42,191 bases of DNA from Dolichospermum sp. LEGE 00240 (GTDB lineage Bacteria; Cyanobacteriota; Cyanobacteriia; Cyanobacteriales; Nostocaceae): assembly GCF_015207875.1 (NCBI RefSeq), contig NZ_JADEVZ010000043.1:1-42191 (forward strand), read 5' to 3'. Below are positions 36,035 through 42,191 of this stretch, in pieces. A model generated the notes under the pieces. The model had not been told where the DNA came from. It worked only from the letters and a program-made list of their open reading frames with translations, and searched no databases. The translations under genes were made by a program, and so were the position numbers. Each line of letters starts with the position of its first letter. Position 1 is the first letter of the stretch.

Positions 36035-36694
36035 GTGTTTCCCCTCTACGATGAAAACCCGACCCGAATTACGCCATATTTTACCTATGGTTTAATTGGC
36101 ATGAATATTCTAGTTTTTCTCCATGAAATAAGTTTGTCGAATTTACAACTAGAACAATTTTTCCAATTGTATGCTGTAATACCGCAAGAATTAACCATCA
36201 ACTGGAGTGGAGAGTGGACAACCTTATTTACCTCGCAATTTTTGCATGGAGGTTGGTGGCACTTAATATCCAATATGGTCTATCTGTGGGTATTTGGTAA
36301 CAATATTGAAGACCGCTTAGGGCATTTTAAATATCTATTGTTTTATTTAACCTGTGGTGCTATAGCTGCTTTATGTCAATGGTTTATTGGCATGTACTCT
36401 CCTATTCCTTCCTTGGGTGCAAGTGGGGCAATTTCTGGAGTTTTAGGTGCATATTTAATCTGGTTTCCTCAAGCCAGAATTACCACTTTAGTCTTCCTCG
36501 GTTTTTTCATCACCACAATTAATATTCCCGCATTAGTAATTATTGGTATTTTCTTTATACAAAATCTCATTGCTGGTTTTGCCAGTCTCCAAGCCGCAGC
36601 TAAAATGAGTGTAGAAACGGGAGGAGTCGCTTATTGGGCGCATCTTGGAGGTTTTGTTGTGGGGAGTGTTTTTGCCCTGGGAAATAGAGAATAG
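36035..36694 (+). CDS. Rhomboid-family intramembrane serine protease
   Basis: Six or more transmembrane helices with the rhomboid catalytic pair: Ser in GASGAISG (residue 130 from this start, helix 4) and His in AYWAHLGGFVVG (residue 203, helix 6). The helix-2 motif HGGWWHLISNMVYLWVFG is intact, so it should be active. The longest frame starts TTG at 36023; the GTG at 36035 is preferred because family members usually begin just before the PL-x-D-x-NPTR-x-TP motif. The stop lies inside an AT-rich heptamer repeat (about 36681-36719). No neighbour explains its substrate. Confidence 0.88.
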   Translation: MFPLYDENPTRITPYFTYGLIGMNILVFLHEISLSNLQLEQFFQLYAVIPQELTINWSGEWTTLFTSQFLHGGWWHLISNMVYLWVFGNNIEDRLGHFKYLLFYLTCGAIAALCQWFIGMYSPIPSLGASGAISGVLGAYLIWFPQARITTLVFLGFFITTINIPALVIIGIFFIQNLIAGFASLQAAAKMSVETGGVAYWAHLGGFVVGSVFALGNRE

Positions 36695-36719
36695 AGAATT
36701 GGTAATTGGTAATTGGTAA
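36681..36719. repeat. Heptamer repeat at the 3' end of the rhomboid gene
   Basis: Units GAAATAG, AGAATAG, AGAATTG, GTAATTG, GTAATTG follow in a 7-bp register and contain the rhomboid stop codon. Past it come words common in dispersed cyanobacterial repeats (CTCTGCGCCTCTGCG near 36783). Confidence 0.7.
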
Positions 36720-36919
36720 TAAAATCTGGCGTTGCTGAATCAAGATACGAAAATCAAAAATTCCATTTCTCAAACTCTTCCTCTCTGCGCCTCTGCGTCA
36801 GATCAATTCATACTTTCATTCACCAACGCCGATAATAAAATCTCTATTCTCATCCTGTTAATCCTTAAATCCTGGAAATCCTGATATGGCTTGCGCCACG
36901 CTACGCTATCAGACAATAA

Positions 36920-37396
36920 TTAAATATTCAAATCCTGTAAAGCTAACCGAATTTGTTCTAAACGTCTGCGGTTGACACCAAAATCAGAATCTCCTACACG
37001 AGATGCAGAACGGATATGAATGACTGATTTATCGCTAGGAAAATAAAATTCCACATCATCCACAAACTTAAAAATGCGACTTTTAGAAATTGCATGAATA
37101 TAATTATCTGTTTGTGATACAATTGTGGTGCGGGGAACAACAGTGAGAACTTTTAGTAAAGTTTCTCTCGCTTGATCTCGTTCTATATGATAGGTAATCG
37201 GCTCAATAGCGTGTTTAGCATCAGCATTTTGACTGACAACACAATTAGGAGAAACTGGACAAGAACTAAGATTACCTGACTCAATTCCTATGCTAGAAGC
37301 CAAAGCAGTTGCAGGAATTATGAAACTCAGAATTAACGTTAGGAATATCGAGAAAATAATCTTTTGCAGTTGAGTGATTGTTGTTAAATTGGACAT
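36920..37396 (-). CDS. DUF1499 protein, exported
   Basis: A signal peptide or N-terminal anchor (about residues 10-34) precedes a DUF1499 domain with SSCPVSPNCVVSQ (two cysteines), YIHAISKSRIFKFVDDVEFYF and IHIRSASRVGDSDFGVNRRRLEQIR, the family's terminal motif. Length 158 is normal. The function of DUF1499 is not established. It stands between repeat-rich sequence and the ubiD-like gene, on the same strand as the latter with 139 bp between them. Confidence 0.9.
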   Translation of the reverse strand: MSNLTTITQLQKIIFSIFLTLILSFIIPATALASSIGIESGNLSSCPVSPNCVVSQNADAKHAIEPITYHIERDQARETLLKVLTVVPRTTIVSQTDNYIHAISKSRIFKFVDDVEFYFPSDKSVIHIRSASRVGDSDFGVNRRRLEQIRLALQDLNI

Positions 37397-37535
37397 AATT
37401 AGTTAACTGTTATATTCTGTGATTTTTTGTATATTATCAGCTTTCGATACATGATCATCAAATTGAATTATGGGTTGCAAATTTTTAATCTTAAAGTCAC
37501 ACTCCCCTCCCGATAAAGAAGGGAAAGCGTGGGTA

Positions 37536-39044
37536 TTACTTCATGTCATAACCAAATAAATTAGGATCAACTTCTCCTAATTGTAAATCTGCTAAACCAT
37601 ATTCTTGCCAACGTCTTTCTACCATTTCCGCAACATTGGGATCTGATTTTAATGGTTCACCCCATTCATGTTCTGTTTCTGGAGGAATTTTTGTAGTGGC
37701 ATCTATGCCCATTCTCCCACCTAAACCTAATTTTTCACTAGCAAAATCTAAAGTATCAAAGGGAGTGTTTGGTAATATAAATACATCTCTGGTAGGATCA
37801 ACTTTGGAACTGATTGCCCAAACAACTTGACGGGGATCACGAACATTGATATCTTTATCAACAACAATCACAAATTTAGTGTAAGTAAATTGTGGTAACG
37901 CACTCCAAAACGCTAAAGCTGCTCGCCGTGCTTGTCCAGGATAGGCTTTATCTATGGAAATAATTGCGGCTTTGTAACTTAACGCTTCCATTGGCAGGAA
38001 GAAATCAACTATTTCTGATACTTGTTGTCGTAGAATAGGGGTGTAAATGCGGTTAAGAGCGATCGCCATCATGGCTTCTTCTTTCGGTGGCAACCCGCTA
38101 AATGTGGTCAGATAAATGGGATTTTTGCGGTGTGTCATACACTGAAACCGCACCAAAGGGGAATCCTCCACACCGCCATAATATCCCATGTGGTCGCCAA
38201 AGGGTCCATCCGGTAAAACTTCCCCTGGTGTAATTGTCCCTTCTAAAACAAATTCGGAATCTGCGGGAACTTCCAAATCTACAGTTTTACACCTGGCTAA
38301 GTTGACTCCCGAACCGCCATACAATCCAGCAAATAACCATTCTGATAAATCTACAGGAATGGGTGTGGCTGCTGCCATAATGATTAAAGGATCTACACCC
38401 AGAGCGATCGCCACCTCTAACTTTTTACCACGTTCTGCCGCTTTGCGTAAATGTCTCGCACCACCCCGCACCGATAGCCAATGTACAGTCATAGTATTCT
38501 TAGACTGTAACTGTAAACGATATACGCCTACATTGGGGATTCCCGTCTCACAATCCTTAGTAATTACCAATCCTAGCGTAATAATCTTGCCAGCATCTCC
38601 CGGATAAGGACGTATTAAAGGTAACTTATTTAAGTCTAAATCATTTCCAGCAACTACCACCTGTTGACAAGGCGGAAAAAAGTCCCTTCCCGGTTTAGCT
38701 TTCACCACGTCAAACAGCACTTTACCAAAGTCTATAGCTTGGGAAATCTTTTTCGGTGGTTTGGGTTGCTGAAGCATACTTAGCTTCTTTCCCAGGGTTT
38801 CCAACTCCTCTGGTTTTTCCATGTTCATCGCCCAGCATATCCTTTCCACAGTCCCCATTAAGTTAACTGCGACGGGAAAAGATGCACCTTTGACATTCTC
38901 GAATAGTAAGCCTGGACCACCTTTTCGCAGCATTCGGTTGGAAATCTCCGCAATTTCCATATCTGGGTCAACCAAAGCTGAAATTCGCTTCAATTGTCCT
39001 CTTTCTTCTAGAATTTTCATGAATCCCCGTAAATCTCGCGCCAT
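37536..39044 (-). CDS. ubiD: UbiD-family decarboxylase
   Basis: A prenylated-FMN-dependent (de)carboxylase fold, in proteobacteria the 3-polyprenyl-4-hydroxybenzoate decarboxylase of quinone synthesis; in cyanobacteria the homologue is thought to act in plastoquinone synthesis. Seen: MARDLRGFMKILEERGQL start, GPGLLFENVKG, VITKDCETG-NVGVYR, GGSGVNLARC, DGPFGDHMGYYGG, the E-x2-R-x3-E-like segment, and the C-terminal PNTPFDTLDFASEKLGLGGRMGIDATTK in pieces. The 502-residue length is normal. No ubiX (the prenyl-FMN synthase) is in the window. Confidence 0.93.
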   Translation of the reverse strand: MARDLRGFMKILEERGQLKRISALVDPDMEIAEISNRMLRKGGPGLLFENVKGASFPVAVNLMGTVERICWAMNMEKPEELETLGKKLSMLQQPKPPKKISQAIDFGKVLFDVVKAKPGRDFFPPCQQVVVAGNDLDLNKLPLIRPYPGDAGKIITLGLVITKDCETGIPNVGVYRLQLQSKNTMTVHWLSVRGGARHLRKAAERGKKLEVAIALGVDPLIIMAAATPIPVDLSEWLFAGLYGGSGVNLARCKTVDLEVPADSEFVLEGTITPGEVLPDGPFGDHMGYYGGVEDSPLVRFQCMTHRKNPIYLTTFSGLPPKEEAMMAIALNRIYTPILRQQVSEIVDFFLPMEALSYKAAIISIDKAYPGQARRAALAFWSALPQFTYTKFVIVVDKDINVRDPRQVVWAISSKVDPTRDVFILPNTPFDTLDFASEKLGLGGRMGIDATTKIPPETEHEWGEPLKSDPNVAEMVERRWQEYGLADLQLGEVDPNLFGYDMK

Positions 39045-39277
39045 TGTTTTGTTTTAATTATGAAGAATTGTAAAGCTATTTTTATTTTAGTCTTGATTTG
39101 GATAAGTTGACTTTTTAGTACAAATATACTATATTGAGGAAAAGAGGGATTTTTCTCACGCAGTGAACCAGCGCTGTAGAAGGGTTTCCCTCCGTAGGCG
39201 ACTGGTGAACCCGAAGGGAGACGCAGAGGCGCGGAGAGGGAAATCCGGTTTTTAATTGATAAAAGTTAGGGGGTTTT

Positions 39278-40648
39278 ATGTCGAAGTTAAATCACCAAAT
39301 TTCTCTGTTAGAACTTATCCAAATTTTATCTGAATATCGTCAACATATCATTTTGAATTTATATAAGTTAAAGGAAGATTACCAGCGAACTGGGATTAAA
39401 TTTGTGAGAGGTGTTAGAGATATTAATGGTGATTTAATTTCTCCTAGTTTACAAACTGAAGATATTTATGCTGGTGATTTTGTGCAAATGGGTGTATTTG
39501 CTATAAATCGCAATACCGCTACTATTAATATGTTAGTGAAGCGGAAAGTTAAACTGGTAAAGGGGGAAGATCATACTCCTATTATTGAGATTGCAGGTTT
39601 GCTGGCTCATGATTTGCATAATTTCAACAATTATACCATTGTCAAAGATGGTAAAGTTCATGTTTCTACTTTAAATATTAAAATCAGCAACAAAAAAGTA
39701 TTTGATTTATTGCAATCTAAAGGTGTGATTATTGCTGATAAGTTTGAATTTGATTGTGAATATCAAATCCAATTAGATAATTTACCATTAGTTCCTGTTA
39801 ATATCAATTTTGGCAATATTGATGGGTTATTTACGCAATTAGCAGAAATTAAGGTGATTACGAGTATTTTGTCTGCTTGCTTACGTCATCAATCAGAATT
39901 ATTTGTGAGTAACCAAGTAGAGGAATTAAAACAACATTATTTATCGAAAAATCTCTATCTAAATTTTCCTACCACTCAGGAATATTCAGAAACTATTGAC
40001 TCTCATATTAGTCATAAAATCGAGTTTGGTAATCAGGATATTCTCAACTTGAGTAAATTATATGCCGCTAACCAGTTTTTAGGGCGGAGATATGAAGTTT
40101 ACGACCAAGAAACTGGCGAGATTTTCCTGAAACCAACTTTGGAAATGGTGTTAAATCAAAATATAGTTTTTCGACAAAAAGCCATTTCTGCAAGAATGAA
40201 ACTAACTAAGGTTGATGATTTGATGAAACCTATTTTTGATGACTTTCTGGGAATTAAGATAAATGGAAAAGTAGGAGAAATTCTCGGAAAAGTTGGTGAG
40301 CATAACTTGGCGTTATTATTATATACTCAACACGCTCATAAATCTGTCAATAGAGAAGAGTTAATTGCAGCTATGACGACGGCTTATAAAAAGTTAGTAG
40401 CTTATGTTGATCAAATTTATCAAGAAAAGATTTCTCCTATGGTGTTTTATATTGGTTCGACAGGACTCTTACCAAATAAAATCTCAGCTACAGCGTTAAC
40501 TGCTGATGAATTAGCGGCTAAATACCCACATTTGCAATTTTCTAAAAATGAACAGTCAGGAACATTTTTTGAAGTAGGAAATACCATTATTAGCATTTAC
40601 CCGCAAACAGAATACTACAGTAAAAAATCATTAGCTGTTAGTTCATAA
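39278..40648 (+). CDS. Orphan hypothetical protein, 456 residues
   Basis: I do not recognise the family. The protein is soluble, without signal peptide or transmembrane helix, of mixed alpha/beta composition. It starts SLLELIQILSEYRQHIILNLYKL (amphipathic helix), has a beta-rich middle (MLVKRKVKLVKGEDHTPIIEIAGL) and a helical region near 350-400. Cys residues are few. The gene has its own upstream repeat-containing spacer and ends at a perfect bidirectional hairpin. Codon use and AT content match its neighbours, so recent transfer is not evident. Confidence 0.8.
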   Translation: MSKLNHQISLLELIQILSEYRQHIILNLYKLKEDYQRTGIKFVRGVRDINGDLISPSLQTEDIYAGDFVQMGVFAINRNTATINMLVKRKVKLVKGEDHTPIIEIAGLLAHDLHNFNNYTIVKDGKVHVSTLNIKISNKKVFDLLQSKGVIIADKFEFDCEYQIQLDNLPLVPVNINFGNIDGLFTQLAEIKVITSILSACLRHQSELFVSNQVEELKQHYLSKNLYLNFPTTQEYSETIDSHISHKIEFGNQDILNLSKLYAANQFLGRRYEVYDQETGEIFLKPTLEMVLNQNIVFRQKAISARMKLTKVDDLMKPIFDDFLGIKINGKVGEILGKVGEHNLALLLYTQHAHKSVNREELIAAMTTAYKKLVAYVDQIYQEKISPMVFYIGSTGLLPNKISATALTADELAAKYPHLQFSKNEQSGTFFEVGNTIISIYPQTEYYSKKSLAVSS

Positions 40649-40653
40649 ACTAA

Positions 40654-40684
40654 GATACCCGACTTCTTTAAGAAGTCGGGTATC
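40654..40684. terminator. Bidirectional terminator between convergent genes
   Basis: A perfect 14-bp stem (40654-40667 with 40671-40684) and a 3-nt TTA loop lie between the orphan gene (plus) and the FGGY kinase (minus), 5 and 11 bp from their stop codons. Confidence 0.8.
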
Positions 40685-40695
40685 TGAATCTTTAA

Positions 40696-41949
40696 CTAAA
40701 TCTGTACTTTCCCCATTGCTAAAAGTGCTGTTCCATAAGCTGCTTCCCTATGAATTGATGAAACAACTGGTACTTTTAAATAACGTTGACGAATAGCTGT
40801 CCAAGTGGAATTAGTCGCACCACCACCAGCAGTATAAACATTAGTTAAAGAATCTGCACCTAGATTTTGTAATAGTTCATATCCTCTAGTTTCTATTCTC
40901 GCCATACTTTCTAATAAACCATGTAGAAATTCTTTGTTTTGATCGGGACGGGGTTCTAGTCTGGGTAATAATTGGGGATCATTAATCGGAAAGCGATCGC
41001 CTGGTTTCAATAATGGGTAATAATCTAACTCACTGGGTTGAGTTGGATCAATTTCAGCACTTAACCTGACTAACTCAACATTGCTAAAAAAATGCTTTAA
41101 AACAGCACCTCCCGTATTAGAAGCACCTCCAGTCAACCACAAATCACCTAAACGATGGCTATAAATTCCATATCGCGCATCTTCAATTCTATGCCGACTT
41201 AAGAGTTTTAGTACCAAAGTCGAACCAAGAGAAGTTACCGCTTCCCCCGGAAATTTAGCTCCACTGGCTAGAAAAGCCGCAATACTATCTGTCGTACCAG
41301 CAACCACCAAACAATCGCCTTTAAAGCCAAAATCAGCCGCAATCCGGGGAAGTAATTCACCAATAGTAGTTCCCGGTGCTAAGACCTGTGGTAACTGAAG
41401 GGGAATTTGTAACTGTTCCAACCATTCTGGATATTGCAATTTTTCTACATCATAACCCAGCTTCAAAGCGTTGTGGTAATCGCTAATACCTAACTTTCCA
41501 TGCAAAAGAAACCCCAGCCAATCGGCTTGATGTAATAAATATCTGGCTTTTGTAAAATCAGGTAATGCTTGCATCCAGAGGAGTTTCGCTAGACTAGATG
41601 TAGCACTTAACACAGTGTGATTAGCCGGAGCAACCCAACTCAACCGTTCTAAAGCTGTCGCACCCCGACCATCATTGTACAACAGCGGCGCGTCCACAGG
41701 CTCTCCAGCCCCATCAGTCAGCAAAATAGTAGAAGAAGTCCCATTAATAGCGATCGCCCCGATTTCCCCCCTTAAAGCCCCCGGAATTTGCCCCAATAGA
41801 CTCCATAAAGCCTCTCGCCAACATTGTACCCAATCAACAGTCTCAGCCAGCCAATAATGACGCATTTCCGACAAAACGCGACCTTCTTCATCAATTACCA
41901 CACCCCTTGCGCCAGAAGTGCCAAAATCAATACCCAGGGACAAATTCAT
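40696..41949 (-). CDS. FGGY-family sugar kinase (D-ribulose-kinase-like)
   Basis: An ATP-dependent carbohydrate kinase. The N-terminal phosphate loop LGIDFGTSGARGVV, the INGTSSTILL segment, NDGRG, GGASNTGGAVLKHF and the adenine-site TAGGGATNSTWTAIRQRYL are all FGGY hallmarks. At 417 residues it is shorter than the 480-520 of xylulokinase/glycerol kinase and close to the short cyanobacterial/plant group for which D-ribulose kinase activity has been reported; I assign that by length and motif memory only. The 5' flank of the start codon is a heptamer array. It converges on the orphan gene. Confidence 0.9.
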   Translation of the reverse strand: MNLSLGIDFGTSGARGVVIDEEGRVLSEMRHYWLAETVDWVQCWREALWSLLGQIPGALRGEIGAIAINGTSSTILLTDGAGEPVDAPLLYNDGRGATALERLSWVAPANHTVLSATSSLAKLLWMQALPDFTKARYLLHQADWLGFLLHGKLGISDYHNALKLGYDVEKLQYPEWLEQLQIPLQLPQVLAPGTTIGELLPRIAADFGFKGDCLVVAGTTDSIAAFLASGAKFPGEAVTSLGSTLVLKLLSRHRIEDARYGIYSHRLGDLWLTGGASNTGGAVLKHFFSNVELVRLSAEIDPTQPSELDYYPLLKPGDRFPINDPQLLPRLEPRPDQNKEFLHGLLESMARIETRGYELLQNLGADSLTNVYTAGGGATNSTWTAIRQRYLKVPVVSSIHREAAYGTALLAMGKVQI

Positions 41950-41956
41950 AAGATTC

Positions 41957-42191
41957 AGGTGACAGGGAACAGGTGACAGGTGACAGGTGACAGGTGACAG
42001 GTTACAGGTGACAGGTGACAGGTGACAGGTGACAGGTGACAGGTGACAGGTTACAGGTTACAGGTGACAGGTGACAGGTGACAGGTGACAGGTGACAGTT
42101 AAGAGGGAATAGAAAATAGAGAATAGGGAATAGGGAATAGGTGACAGGTGACAGGTGACAGTTAAGAGGGAATAGAAAATAGGGAATAGGG
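41957..42191. repeat. Heptamer array with 63-bp higher-order repeat
   Basis: Twenty heptamers in one register, mostly AGGTGAC with AGGTTAC and one AGGGAAC variants, cover 41957-42096. Beyond them the block from AGTTAAG to GAATAGG recurs with a 63-bp period (42098 and 42161), exactly nine heptamers. The array ends at the window edge. It begins 8 bp upstream of the FGGY kinase start codon. Confidence 0.9.

Noticed and set aside
41957-42191. CRISPR array
   Set aside because: Units are 7 bp without unique spacers, and no cas genes are in the window; this is a short tandem repeat.

Overview
The window looks like a chromosomal segment of a low-GC, probably filamentous (Nostocales-type) cyanobacterium. 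The octamer GCGATCGC (HIP1) recurs on average every 2 kb or so, there are several heptameric short-tandem-repeat arrays, and the gene set is cyanobacterial (a COP23-family pair, cyanobacterial-style GlgC, DXR, a 2-Cys peroxiredoxin, a UbiD-type decarboxylase, TPR-rich secreted proteins). I see no tRNA, rRNA, CRISPR array or intact insertion sequence. Genus assignment is inference.

Layout. 0-2.6 kb: mutS2 (minus) carrying a repeat-derived in-frame insertion. 2.7-9.4 kb: an envelope-glycan block, with two polytopic GT39-like sugar transferases (minus) divergent from a polyprenyl-phosphate-sugar synthase-like GT2, a four-helix EamA/SMR-type flippase candidate and a NodB-type polysaccharide deacetylase (plus). 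9.4-15.3 kb: a repeat patch with a transposase remnant, a PD-(D/E)XK-like + TPR fusion, a TonB-like periplasm-spanning protein, a DUF6918-like protein and two adjacent peroxiredoxins. 15.3-24.3 kb: the most interesting part, seven consecutive minus-strand genes for exported proteins (beta-barrel-like protein, Gly/Ala/Thr-repeat protein, beta-helix protein, two COP23 paralogues, two trypsin-fold proteases). They share a two-cysteine C-terminal domain and a C-terminal GL/GGL tail across different folds, and the central three genes are bracketed by inverted copies of one repeat. 24.8-27.9 kb: DnaJ-type co-chaperone, small P-loop kinase, glgC. 28.2-32.7 kb: a second membrane glycosyltransferase cluster (DUF2079 and two GT-C proteins) with a truncated Uma2 gene. 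32.9-42.2 kb: housekeeping and orphan genes (dxr, a helical hypothetical, a 2OG-Fe(II) oxygenase, rhomboid protease, DUF1499, ubiD-like, a 456-residue orphan, an FGGY sugar kinase), ending in a long heptamer array.

How it fits together. Two separate clusters of integral-membrane sugar transferases plus a deacetylase point to cell-surface polysaccharide or lipid-linked sugar decoration. The 15-24 kb island looks like an exported protein assembly that has grown by tandem duplication and C-terminal domain exchange. The intergenic space is rich in MITE-like elements; one copy has a perfect 9-bp target duplication. Starts were moved inward from the longest open frame where the upstream part is repeat-encoded, begins at a non-ATG codon without support, or a better ribosome-binding site exists; these choices are stated per gene.
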